From: a virus
Strand: one strand, 5' to 3'
Length of the DNA stretch: 40,042 nt
Virus record (IMG/VR): IMGVR_UViG_3300028025_006607
Coordinates: 1 to 40,042 of that record
Below, piece by piece: positions 1 through 8,938 of this stretch (positions are counted from its first letter, which is position 1; each line of letters opens with the position of its first letter). The notes under the pieces were generated by a model that ran no database searches, had not been told where the DNA came from, and saw only the letters and a program-made list of their open reading frames with translations. A program made the position numbers and the translations under genes.

Positions 1-739
1 ACTGATTTAAAGACTCTACAAATTGACGATACGCCAAGATTGTATCTGGGATTTGTTTACGGCGAATATTTCTTGAGTTAAAGAATACCATAAACTCATA
101 ATCTTTACCTTGGAATAAATTTTTCTTAAAATCTTGAAATTCTTTATTAGTCTCTTTATTAGTAATAGGATAAAATACTTCAGTGTTTAGTCCATGAGGA
201 ACATACTCTATAATTTTATTTTTAACCTTATCATCTAAAACAAGTTTATTAATGTTAACTGTTTGTTTTGAAATACCTAATAAAGCATCACACGATTCAT
301 AAAATGACTTGTTATAATAGGGTGCTGGGAGATCATCCCAAATGTTAAGATAAATAACAGGAATATTTTTTCTGATCTCATTTTCAATTTGAAATAACCA
401 AGTAAAATAACGAGGATCAGTAATCATCATTATAGCATCAGGTTTTTCAAGTTTAAGAATTGTTCTTAAAATATTAGCATCACCGTAACCATTGTTAGGA
501 TAAAGAAAAACACTAGCATCCTCTATTTTAGAGTTTTGGTTAGTATCTTGACTTAAGTCAAATCTTTTACCAGCATCTGGGTGATTAATAGCTGCTCCAA
601 GACATACCCAATTATAATGGTGTGCTGTATGGATTACTATTTCTTTACCAATGTTTCCTACGCCTGAGGGTAGTCTAATATCATCTGTGATCAATAGAAT
701 TTTTTTTCTTTGATCCTTAGGCAAATAACCTTCTTTCAT
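1..739 (-). CDS. Glycosyltransferase, GT-B fold, family 4-like (3' end outside window)
   Basis: An open frame starts at ATG 739 and runs off the left edge without a stop, giving about 246 residues. The start ILLITDDIRLPSGVGNIG resembles the N-terminal Rossmann half of GT-B glycosyltransferases (a loop with GVG contacting the acceptor). The end FFNSRNIRRKQIPDTILAYR resembles the start of the C-terminal donor-binding domain (SRN..RRK) of glycosyl transferases group 1. The nucleotide-sugar binding E-x7-E region would lie outside the window. It could glycosylate phage DNA, virion proteins or host surface glycans; the sequence does not say which. It is the last gene of the leftward array, 7 bases after a ribbon-helix-helix gene. 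The family call is fairly firm, the substrate is unknown. Confidence 0.72.
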   Translation of the reverse strand, partial: MKEGYLPKDQRKKILLITDDIRLPSGVGNIGKEIVIHTAHHYNWVCLGAAINHPDAGKRFDLSQDTNQNSKIEDASVFLYPNNGYGDANILRTILKLEKPDAIMMITDPRYFTWLFQIENEIRKNIPVIYLNIWDDLPAPYYNKSFYESCDALLGISKQTVNINKLVLDDKVKNKIIEYVPHGLNTEVFYPITNKETNKEFQDFKKNLFQGKDYEFMVFFNSRNIRRKQIPDTILAYRQFVESLNQ

Positions 740-746
740 AAACTAA

Positions 747-932
747 TTAAATATCTAAATCGTTGTGGTTGTGAATTTGTTTTCTAAAGCCTTCATCAGT
801 AAGATACAAATGAATTGATCGGTCAGCAAGTTTTTGGAACGAGAATTTATGTCTTACGCAAGATACTTTAAATTCATCAAATAACTCTGTTTGTATTTTA
901 ACACTTGTAAGTGTCATATCCTTTTTACTCAT
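747..932 (-). CDS. Small ribbon-helix-helix-like protein
   Basis: This 61-residue protein has a short strand-like stretch (MTLTSVKIQTELFDEFKVSC) followed by two predicted helices, the pattern of CopG/Arc ribbon-helix-helix DNA-binding proteins. The segment TSVKIQTELFDEFK is typical of the beta strand plus first helix. Such proteins act as dimers that repress nearby promoters. It lies between the glycosyltransferase and a nuclease gene, with an AT-rich 47-base leader upstream. The target is unknown, and the family assignment rests on pattern only. Confidence 0.5.
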   Translation of the reverse strand: MSKKDMTLTSVKIQTELFDEFKVSCVRHKFSFQKLADRSIHLYLTDEGFRKQIHNHNDLDI

Positions 933-979
933 AACATGGTTTTTAAATTATATACTATTATAAATATATATGGATAACG

Positions 980-1930
980 TTAAGATAGCCCCCTATCGCA
1001 CAAATCTTTATTTCCTTTAAAAGGACAGTAAGTGCAATTGTGTTTTGAGGGTACCTTAAGTTGGGAACCTATGTTATAGGATCCGTCTTTATTAAACGCC
1101 ATCTCAATAAATTCATTAATAGCTTTAGTAGTTTTATTTAACTTGATTTTACCCGAGGATGGTACGTGAAGTTGTACTCTTGGGTCTGGGTAGTCAGGGT
1201 TGTTATGCAATTTACGTTTAACAATGAAATATTCTATTTCGATATTATCAATTGGGAAACCGTATTGCTCACTAAAGAATTTTTTGTAAAGAATTAACTG
1301 CATGTTTTTTATCTCATCAGTTTTTTCTTTATCTCTCCAACCACGAGTGGAGGTTTTGATGTCTATGATTTTGATCTGGTTTAGAGTCTCGTTGTATAAG
1401 ACAACGTCCAAGAATCCTTTATAGATAATGTTTTTATAAAGTGGATTGGGGTGAAGTAGGATTGGTACTTCAATACCTACCAACCACCAACCTCGTTTAC
1501 TAAAATATTTACCTTTGTTCTTTTTGAACCACGATAAAATACCTAAACCATCCTCATAAAATTCTCTTAGTTCTTCAGATGATGAAAAATGTTGTTTAGC
1601 ATTTTTTTCGTACTCTGATCTGTAAGTTTCTCGGAGTTGTTGTTCAAACATGGTCTCTAGATCCAATTGGTCTGCTGCGGTTTTACTTTCGTTATAAAAC
1701 ACAGTCAAATACTCTTGCATCACAGCGTGCATTGCTGTACCGAACGTCATATGAATCGAGGATTCCGAACGATAATGCCCATCTCTATACTGGAGTGTCC
1801 ATTTATGGGGGCAGGCCTCAAACATAGAGAATTGACTAAACGATATCGCTCTCTGATATCGATAGTCAACCTCTTGTGGTTTGAATTGTTTTACTTCTTT
1901 AACTATAGAAGGTACTTTCTTTTTAGCCAA
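980..1930 (-). CDS. PD-(D/E)XK nuclease, RecB/Cas4-like with probable Fe-S cluster
   Basis: The 316-residue protein carries the main marks of the RecB/Cas4/AddB nuclease family. These are an N-terminal QFSMFEACPHKW motif, GTAMHAVMQEYL (the G-x3-H-x3-E helix), GFLDVVLYNE and IKIIDIKTSTRGW (the catalytic D...D-x-K core), and MQLILYKKFF (the Q-x3-Y motif). Four cysteines, one near the N-terminus (ACPHKW) and three near the C-terminus (CTYCPFKGNKDLC), match the 4Fe-4S staple of Cas4 and AddB. It would cut or resect DNA ends in recombination, repair or host DNA breakdown. There is no Cas1 or CRISPR nearby, so a CRISPR adaptation role is not supported. It ends 3 bases before the DUF1599 gene on the other side. 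Confidence 0.85.
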   Translation of the reverse strand: MAKKKVPSIVKEVKQFKPQEVDYRYQRAISFSQFSMFEACPHKWTLQYRDGHYRSESSIHMTFGTAMHAVMQEYLTVFYNESKTAADQLDLETMFEQQLRETYRSEYEKNAKQHFSSSEELREFYEDGLGILSWFKKNKGKYFSKRGWWLVGIEVPILLHPNPLYKNIIYKGFLDVVLYNETLNQIKIIDIKTSTRGWRDKEKTDEIKNMQLILYKKFFSEQYGFPIDNIEIEYFIVKRKLHNNPDYPDPRVQLHVPSSGKIKLNKTTKAINEFIEMAFNKDGSYNIGSQLKVPSKHNCTYCPFKGNKDLCDRGLS

Positions 1931-1933
1931 AAC

Positions 1934-2287
1934 TTATTTCCACTTATTTCTCATAACTAGCTGGGCAATAATCCCGTAGTTGGAGATATCAATAAAACTG
2001 TCAATCACTGATTCACCTGCAACGTAGTTTTTACCACCACGTTTTAGAAGGTTTTTCAAGCGATTAATCTTGTCGTTGCAACGCAACCAAATACCTGTGA
2101 TTGAAAGATTAATATCATCTTGGTCTTTAAGTGAGGAACCTAAAGCAATATTACTTAGACCATAATCCATCATTTTAGCAGCGAACAATTCGTATTGTTC
2201 TTTTTGAATTTGTTGAAATTCAGCTGCTAATTCAGGATATAATTTTTCAAAATCATTGATCGCAGAATAGGGAACTTTTTGATCCAT
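1934..2287 (-). CDS. DUF1599 / nucleotide modification associated domain 1 protein
   Basis: The 117-residue protein is nearly all one domain: YGLSNIALGSSLKDQDDINL, GIWLRCNDKINRLKNLL, then ESVIDSFIDISNYGIIAQL. This pattern of an Asn/Gly loop, WLR..DKINR and an ES..D...D..NY helix fits DUF1599, a family named for its association with modified-nucleotide gene clusters. The helical E..D pattern suggests relation to all-alpha NTP pyrophosphohydrolases. In this genome it fits with the 7-deazaguanine genes at 11-17 kb, although it sits next to replication genes. The biochemical activity is not established. Confidence 0.65.
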   Translation of the reverse strand: MDQKVPYSAINDFEKLYPELAAEFQQIQKEQYELFAAKMMDYGLSNIALGSSLKDQDDINLSITGIWLRCNDKINRLKNLLKRGGKNYVAGESVIDSFIDISNYGIIAQLVMRNKWK

Positions 2288-2302
2288 AACTAATTTTTTA
2301 AT

Positions 2303-2740
2303 TTATAAAGTTTTTACTAATTTATCTTGTTCTTTTTGATCAATTCCCATCTGCCACAAAATATTTCGTACACCATGTTCTTGAATTATATCAATGTAGT
2401 AATCAGCTTCACCTAAACTACATTCGTAGTACTTTGCTACATATTCGACTATGTTTTGTGGTCTTTGTTTTTTACTTGGTTTGATATATTTTAACCAAAC
2501 TTTTTTCTTTGGGATCATTTCTCTGTAGATGGTATAAATTTGTTTTTTATTTTGTGGACTTATCTTTTGGACATAATTCACAAGTTCAAGGTAATTTATA
2601 TCCATAGATAAATATCTATGAACCATATAAGAGTTAAATGAGTCCCATGACTCTTCACTAAAATCTCCAGGAGGAGTTTTCTTAACTGTTATCTCTTCCA
2701 GCCAATCAAATAGTGTCTTCGTAGTCGTCTTTGATGTCAC
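2303..2740 (-). CDS. Clamp loader small subunit, gp62-like
   Basis: The 145-residue protein starts with FDWLEEITVKKTPPGDFSEE, then SYMVHRYLSMDINYLELVNY, a central IPKKKVWLKYIKP and a C-terminal helical part. Small clamp-loader subunits of T4-like marine phages share the order F.WL..I...K, (F/Y)MV.R.LS and (P/S)KKK..LKYIK. With gp44 it would form the pentameric ATPase that opens and loads the gp45 sliding clamp. gp44 lies just upstream, separated by three very small genes. T4 gp62 is longer (187 residues), so this is a compact form. The start overlaps the preceding gene by 35 bases, but no later Met precedes the conserved FDWL segment. Confidence 0.68.
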   Translation of the reverse strand: MTSKTTTKTLFDWLEEITVKKTPPGDFSEESWDSFNSYMVHRYLSMDINYLELVNYVQKISPQNKKQIYTIYREMIPKKKVWLKYIKPSKKQRPQNIVEYVAKYYECSLGEADYYIDIIQEHGVRNILWQMGIDQKEQDKLVKTL

Positions 2741-2948
2741 CTGGTAGAGTTTCTTTTAGAATTGCACCTGTTTTAACATCGTAAAATACAGGAATAGGAA
2801 TAAGTGCATCTTGCGCAGTACCTACAGCAAAACGTGATGCTTTACGCAAGATAATACCTTCAGCTACTACATAATTACCATCTGGAGTAATTACTTTTTC
2901 TGTGTTTTTTAGATCAATGTTTAGTTTTAGATCTTGATTTTGATTCAT
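2706..2948 (-). CDS. Small protein of unknown function
   Basis: The 80-residue product is not recognised. It is predicted to be mostly beta (NYVVAEGIILRKASRFAVG) with an acidic tail (DIKDDYEDT). The ATG overlaps the stop of the upstream gene as ATGA, and its end overlaps the gp62-like gene, so it is translationally tied into the clamp-loader operon. There is no signal peptide or membrane segment. Confidence 0.6.
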   Translation of the reverse strand: MNQNQDLKLNIDLKNTEKVITPDGNYVVAEGIILRKASRFAVGTAQDALIPIPVFYDVKTGAILKETLPGDIKDDYEDTI

Positions 2949-3142
2949 AAGTTTTCTTTTTTGTGTTTAATCCAATCAATATAGAAGCCGAGTGCTACTA
3001 TAATGTTCATTCCAAATGAAGCTAATATTTCATAAATGTCTTCATAGATATTCATCGTCAAATGGACATGTCCTACCATCCAGAAAGGTATGGAAAGATT
3101 TCCGCTAATCCAAGTTAGAGTGTACTTCAGGAACTGCTTCAT
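2945..3142 (-). CDS. Small membrane protein
   Basis: The 65-residue protein has two likely membrane segments: SGNLSIPFWMVGHVHLTMNI, and one through ASFGMNIIVALGFYIDW. It ends in a basic tail (KHKKENL). It overlaps the upstream gene by 38 bases and the downstream gene by an ATGA, so it belongs to the clamp-loader operon by arrangement. The function is unknown. Small phage membrane proteins of this kind are often involved in host takeover, but nothing in the sequence shows that here. Confidence 0.55.
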   Translation of the reverse strand: MKQFLKYTLTWISGNLSIPFWMVGHVHLTMNIYEDIYEILASFGMNIIVALGFYIDWIKHKKENL

Positions 3143-3317
3143 ATTCTATATCTTGAATTTCTCTACAGAAATAATATATATTTTCTTTTTTAAGCACTGA
3201 ATCGCAGTGCCAAAACTCTTTAAGCAACTCAGCATCTACTGGTTTATCTCGCTCTTTATAAGTTCTATAGAGATAGAATGAACGAGGGCCCATATGTACT
3301 ATCTCCATATTGATCAT
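3105..3317 (-). CDS. Small protein of unknown function
   Basis: The 70-residue protein is not recognised. The start is supported by an ATGA overlap with the stop of the gp44-like gene. It has a basic, aromatic N-terminal half (FYLYRTYKERDK) and two cysteines (WHCD, YFCRE). It lies between the two clamp-loader subunit genes. Confidence 0.55.
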   Translation of the reverse strand: MINMEIVHMGPRSFYLYRTYKERDKPVDAELLKEFWHCDSVLKKENIYYFCREIQDIEYEAVPEVHSNLD

Positions 3318-4231
3318 AGAACTGAGATGATTTTAGCTATACAGGCTATAATATTGATTTCCTTATCAATTCTAAAGTTAGAGTGGTATTGATATTCTTC
3401 AAGAGTAATTACCACCATGCCTTCTCGCCCGTCAGCATAGTCTGAAACGCGCGAATAAAGCTCCTTAAAAAGTTCATCATAATCATTAATGTTAGAATCA
3501 GCTATTATCTGACGAATGTTTTTCCAGTTTTTACCGGTTTTAAGCTCGTTTATTACTTGCTCAATATAATTGTTCGATACAAGTATCGATTTATCTAATT
3601 TAAGCACGTTATTAACGGTAGATAACTGTGCTGTACCTAGAATTTTACGAATATCAGGGTAAAATTGTTTAACAATAGTTCCGAGTGCTTCTTTATCCCA
3701 TTGAATACTCTCTTTATCTAAAACGCCTGCTACGTGACGAGCAACATCCTTCATAGAAGGTGGTACAATTTTGAGTACCTGACAACGTGATTGAAGGGGA
3801 TCAATAATGCGCTCTACATAGTTACAGGTTAAGATAAAACGTGTACTACGTGAGAATGTTTCGATTACGTTTCGAAGTGATGCTTGAGCTTGGATTGTTA
3901 AAAAATCCGCTTCATCCAAGATAACGATTTTAAGAGGCTTAAAAGACGCCGACGAAGCAAAGCCAGAAACCTTATCCCTAATAGTCTCAATACCGCGCTC
4001 ATCTGAAGCGTTGATGTAAAGATAATCACACTCCAGATTATTAACAATAAGCTTAGCAAGAGTAGTCTTGCCGGTTCCTGGTCCACCATAAAAGATAAGA
4101 TTTTGTATGTCGTTCTGTTCTAAATATTTAGCTATAGTAGCTTTGATATTTTCATTACCTACATATTCATTTAGTCCTTTAGAACGATATTTTTCAACAA
4201 ATAGAGTATGTTCTTTACTCGAAATCACCAT
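3314..4231 (-). CDS. Clamp loader large subunit (AAA+ ATPase, gp44/RFC-like)
   Basis: The 305-residue AAA+ ATPase begins FVEKYRSKGLNEYVGN, the usual RFC start. It has Walker A GGPGTGKT at about residues 49-56, Walker B VILDEAD at 103-109, sensor 1 ILTCNY near 133-138 and the clamp-loader SRC motif at 148-150. The C-terminal half is the helical collar. It would load the sliding clamp at primer-template junctions by ATP hydrolysis, working with the gp62-like protein. T4 gp44 is 319 residues, so the length fits. The gene overlaps the small upstream gene by 17 bases and lies downstream of groEL in the same leftward run. Confidence 0.93.
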   Translation of the reverse strand: MVISSKEHTLFVEKYRSKGLNEYVGNENIKATIAKYLEQNDIQNLIFYGGPGTGKTTLAKLIVNNLECDYLYINASDERGIETIRDKVSGFASSASFKPLKIVILDEADFLTIQAQASLRNVIETFSRSTRFILTCNYVERIIDPLQSRCQVLKIVPPSMKDVARHVAGVLDKESIQWDKEALGTIVKQFYPDIRKILGTAQLSTVNNVLKLDKSILVSNNYIEQVINELKTGKNWKNIRQIIADSNINDYDELFKELYSRVSDYADGREGMVVITLEEYQYHSNFRIDKEINIIACIAKIISVL

Positions 4232-4474
4232 ACAAATCGTATTTCTTAGGTTCAGGTTTTAGAATTTCTATTTCTTCGGTTGTAATAATATACAACTTTC
4301 CATTGATGGGCTCAAGCCTAAATGCTTGAGGTTTAACAGTTGATTGTTGATACCAAGCGTTTAATACCTCGGTTAGTGATTCATAAACTTTCTCATCACC
4401 GAGGAGGGACCAACGATCACCTGGAGGGCGACGTTCGGCAATTTGAATGTTTTTTTCTACTTCTTGAGTATCCA

Positions 4475-4475
<1 letters not shown>
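4215..4475 (-). CDS. Small protein of unknown function
   Basis: The 86-residue protein is not recognised. It has a charged N-terminal helix (TQEVEKNIQIAERRPPGDRW), a middle helix and a C-terminal beta hairpin (GKLYIITTEEIEIL), then an acidic tail. Its start abuts the groEL stop, sharing one base, and its end overlaps gp44, so it is part of the chaperonin/clamp-loader operon. Confidence 0.6.
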
Positions 4476-6457
<1,982 letters not shown>

Positions 6458-6461
<4 letters not shown>

Positions 6462-6742
6462 AGTGTAATTATATTAGAGATTCGATTAATTATATTATTA
6501 TATTCTTTAATAAAGTTCTTTATAGAGTCATAATTTTTACTCATAGCTTCGTCTTTAGCAATAGCAGATAAAGCAGAGTTTAAATTTTTATAAAAACCAA
6601 TAGTTTGATGGTATTCTTTTCCGCTTTCCTCAGCTGTGATGGATTTATGGACACCAAAACAATAATCATCTAACTGAATATAGTATGGAGTTAGTGATGG
6701 ATCTTTAATGTAGCGGGTTGTTTTTATGTCTTTCTTTTTCAT
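6458..6742 (-). CDS. Unknown protein, first gene after a promoter
   Basis: The 94-residue protein is not recognised. It opens with a basic segment (KKKDIKTTRYIKDPS), has a beta-like middle part (YYIQLDDYCFGVHKSI) and a helical C-terminal half. It is the first gene behind the promoter-like element at 6764-6795, and it is coupled by ATGA to groES. It therefore heads the transcript that also carries groES-groEL and the clamp loader. Confidence 0.65.
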
Positions 6743-6763
6743 AACAATTATTTAATTATAACG

Positions 6764-6795
6764 TGAATATACGAAACATTTTTGGCTAAGCCAAA
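6764..6795 (-). promoter_or_regulatory. Promoter-like element, Bacteroidota type
   Basis: Read on the minus strand, TTTGGC is followed, 20 nt after the TTTG, by TATATTC, next to a shared TTTCG. This fits the Bacteroidota sigma consensus (TTTG and TAnnTTTG). The same layout occurs at five other places in the window. The ATG of the next gene is about 22 bases downstream. The -33 part is also a perfect palindrome (TTTGGC TTA GCCAAA), so it may double as a terminator stem or operator for the clamp gene that ends at 6810. Confidence 0.65.
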
Positions 6796-6809
6796 TTCTA
6801 TTATAAATA

Positions 6810-7550
6810 TTATTGATCTGCTTTTCTTACAACGTAATAGATACTTCTCCAATTATCTCCTTCAAACACTAGTTTGAGTAAACCTTGTATGTTTAAACTC
6901 ATAATAGCTTTATCCGCATCTTTATTATTCGCGAATATAACGCGGATCATCTCAGAGTTGAATGGGATGTTGAAATTATATTGTTCGCCCGTTACAACCG
7001 TGTTAGGCACGATATACTCAATTTTATTTGTGTGGTTTGAGTTGTCACCAAATATCATTGTTAAAACCTGATCACCATCAAAGTTTTTAGAGATAGTGAA
7101 TGCTACATTATCACTTTGTAATGCATTTTTGGCTTTGATGATTGCTGAGACAGCATCTGACTCTAGAACACTCTCGATAATATAATCATTCGGGTCGGTT
7201 ACTTTACCTGGTTCCTGAATGAGTAGGAGATCAGCTAAAGAATAGTTTAGTTTGTAACTAACATCCTCGATAACTAGTTTGCTAAATATTTTCCCGCTTT
7301 TCTCCAGCTGCAGATTAAGGACACCTGAAGTAATAGATAATAGTTTATCAAGTTGGGTGGTGTTGTAAATAGCAATCTCGCTATTCTCTAGCTCAAAGTT
7401 ATTATAGGTTACCTGCCCAATCATGTCTCGAGATGGGGCATTGAATTTAATGTTTAACTGTTTGTCCTGTATTGACCATTTTACAGCATCGATTATTCCA
7501 CCTAAATTGTACTTTGAGATAACTGATTGTAACTCTCCTTTATTAATCAT
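6810..7550 (-). CDS. Sliding clamp, gp45-like
   Basis: The 246-residue protein has the length and layout of a T4-type clamp subunit (gp45 is 228). There are repeating beta-alpha-beta units, an interior QLDKLLSITSGVLNLQLEKS and a C-terminal strand ending with LKLVFEGDNWRSIYYVVRK. It would form a trimeric ring that tethers the DNA polymerase; in T4 the clamp also activates late transcription. The neighbours support this: the polymerase C-terminal gene lies 2 bases upstream and the clamp loader lies downstream. The sequence is divergent, so the call rests on pattern plus context. Confidence 0.78.
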   Translation of the reverse strand: MINKGELQSVISKYNLGGIIDAVKWSIQDKQLNIKFNAPSRDMIGQVTYNNFELENSEIAIYNTTQLDKLLSITSGVLNLQLEKSGKIFSKLVIEDVSYKLNYSLADLLLIQEPGKVTDPNDYIIESVLESDAVSAIIKAKNALQSDNVAFTISKNFDGDQVLTMIFGDNSNHTNKIEYIVPNTVVTGEQYNFNIPFNSEMIRVIFANNKDADKAIMSLNIQGLLKLVFEGDNWRSIYYVVRKADQ

Positions 7551-7552
7551 AT

Positions 7553-8482
7553 TTAAAAGCTAAAAAACATGTTACGGTATGGATTCAAGTTCAATCTCCA
7601 ACCTAAGTCGTGGTAAAAACCTTCGAGTTTAGATTCAAGAATGGATTCAAATGATTTGTGTTTATCTGCATAATCATCGAGCAATATACGAATCTTTTCT
7701 GGCATATCAAAGTCTAGAAAGGCAAGTGCATCAATCCTGTAAGGATTATCTTTTAAATAAATCCATTTTACTTTATCACCTTGTGTGATTCGAGAATGTT
7801 GTTTATCCAAACCCCAAAACGTTAATAAATCATTGTATTTGATAGCTGCTTTTACAGGTGCTGGAGCTTTCGACTTAATTAAAGAAAACATTTCTCCTGG
7901 TTTAGGACCGCGTTCAACATAATCATTTAGGGTTTTTACTGAGGTTGGATTACCTAAGATTGTAATGTTAAGGTCTTTTGACATAATATGCTCTCTAAAT
8001 TCAAGGAGCAATTTATCAATCTCGGATTGCTTAGACCCTTTCAAAGCCATTTCTAGAATCTTGTTAAAGAACTTTCCGAATATAGGTGGAAAGTTAGCTT
8101 TCATAAATTCTAGACCTTTAATATCTAGCTCGTTTTTAACTACACCCTCTTTCTTAGTAACCCATTGTGCATAGCGACGAGTTGCTCTGAAATAGGCTGA
8201 GCGGATGATACACTCAGTTTTCATTTCAAAACGGTGGATTGGAACGTTAAATACGTTCGTAGACATCTCTGAATAATAATCTGTAATCAGGTCTTGGTAT
8301 TTGAGGGCAATTTCCTCGAGCTTATTATCTTTTTCTGCCTCATCCATCTCATCAAAATTAGGGTAAAGATACCTAAGCAGAGGTTCAGCATTATAATAAT
8401 TAGAGTCTGTATCAACATAAGCACAATAATTTTTATCGCCTTCTTTACAAATAAACCAAGGTGTACTTTCTAAATTAATCAT
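7553..8482 (-). CDS. DNA polymerase family B, C-terminal part (palm motif C, thumb)
   Basis: The 309-residue protein begins just before polymerase motif C, CAYVDTDSNYY (about residues 20-30), with the two catalytic aspartates of the Y-x-DTDS motif. It continues through the KxY-like region and thumb; FEMKTECIIRSAYFRATRRYA matches the region where T4-like polymerases have K.RY. It lacks the exonuclease and motifs A and B, which are in the gene at 8935-10656. Joined, the two parts give about 882 residues, close to T4 gp43 (898). Its ATG overlaps the stop of the Smr-domain gene (ATGA), so the split is embedded in a translationally coupled operon. Confidence 0.9.
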   Translation of the reverse strand: MINLESTPWFICKEGDKNYCAYVDTDSNYYNAEPLLRYLYPNFDEMDEAEKDNKLEEIALKYQDLITDYYSEMSTNVFNVPIHRFEMKTECIIRSAYFRATRRYAQWVTKKEGVVKNELDIKGLEFMKANFPPIFGKFFNKILEMALKGSKQSEIDKLLLEFREHIMSKDLNITILGNPTSVKTLNDYVERGPKPGEMFSLIKSKAPAPVKAAIKYNDLLTFWGLDKQHSRITQGDKVKWIYLKDNPYRIDALAFLDFDMPEKIRILLDDYADKHKSFESILESKLEGFYHDLGWRLNLNPYRNMFFSF

Positions 8483-8709
8483 CCTATTACTTCTATTATT
8501 CCTGAATTATATGTAGGCATAATATACGAAAAATTATTTGTATTTAAAAACTTAAGTACTATTGTTTGCATATCAGAGGAATCTCCTGTAATGACAATTG
8601 ACTTATCATTAATTTTACCTTTCCAAAAGTAAAAATTCTCTAGCAATTTATCTACTTCACTGTGTTTTACACCGTGTAGATCAAGAGTTCTCGTTGGTTT
8701 CTTCTTCAT
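8479..8709 (-). CDS. Smr-like domain protein
   Basis: The 76-residue protein starts RTLDLHGVKHSEVDKLLENF and continues to KSIVITGDSSDMQTIVLKFL and a final beta strand. The LDLHG motif, the (V/I)ITG motif and the alpha/beta order match the Smr domain found at the end of MutS2 and alone in bacteria, where it binds or nicks nucleic acid. The glycine-rich loop after ITG (usually GKG) is changed to GDSSD. It lies between the two halves of the DNA polymerase. Whether it is active, or acts with the polymerase, is unknown. Confidence 0.62.
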   Translation of the reverse strand: MKKKPTRTLDLHGVKHSEVDKLLENFYFWKGKINDKSIVITGDSSDMQTIVLKFLNTNNFSYIMPTYNSGIIEVIG

Positions 8710-8938
8710 AAATTATACCTTCAACTTCACCTTTGTTGTTGTAGATTTGTTCAGGAACTGAAATACGAAATTTTTTACCTTGAATAGAAAATGATCCACC
8801 TTGCCTAAGCATTTTTCTAAATAGATTTTCTTCTTTTTCAGTCCACTTTTCAGATAAAGCAATAGTTTCTTCTTTATTTAAAATAAGACCATCACTTGAG
8901 ATGGATGTGCCCCGGCGGATTGCTTGTTTTGTAATCAT
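8681..8938 (-). CDS. Unknown protein between polymerase halves
   Basis: The 85-residue protein is not recognised. It contains a basic start (TKQAIRRG), a helix rich in Lys and Glu (EKWTEKEENLFRKMLRQGG), then beta strands and an acidic tail. It is joined to both sides by overlaps: its ATG overlaps the polymerase N-terminal gene stop as ATGA, and its end overlaps the Smr gene by 29 bases. There is no homing-endonuclease motif (no GIY-YIG, HNH or LAGLIDADG). Confidence 0.6.
   Translation of the reverse strand: MITKQAIRRGTSISSDGLILNKEETIALSEKWTEKEENLFRKMLRQGGSFSIQGKKFRISVPEQIYNNKGEVEGIIYEEETNENS

Noticed and set aside
980-1930. Cas4 as part of a phage CRISPR system
   Set aside because: The Cas4-like cysteine and nuclease motifs are shared with AddB and phage recombination nucleases, and there is no repeat array or other cas gene in the window.
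6801-6808. TATAAATA as a T4-type late promoter
   Set aside because: In every case it reads on the plus strand, while all genes are on the minus strand, so it cannot drive them; kept only as a repeat of unknown role.
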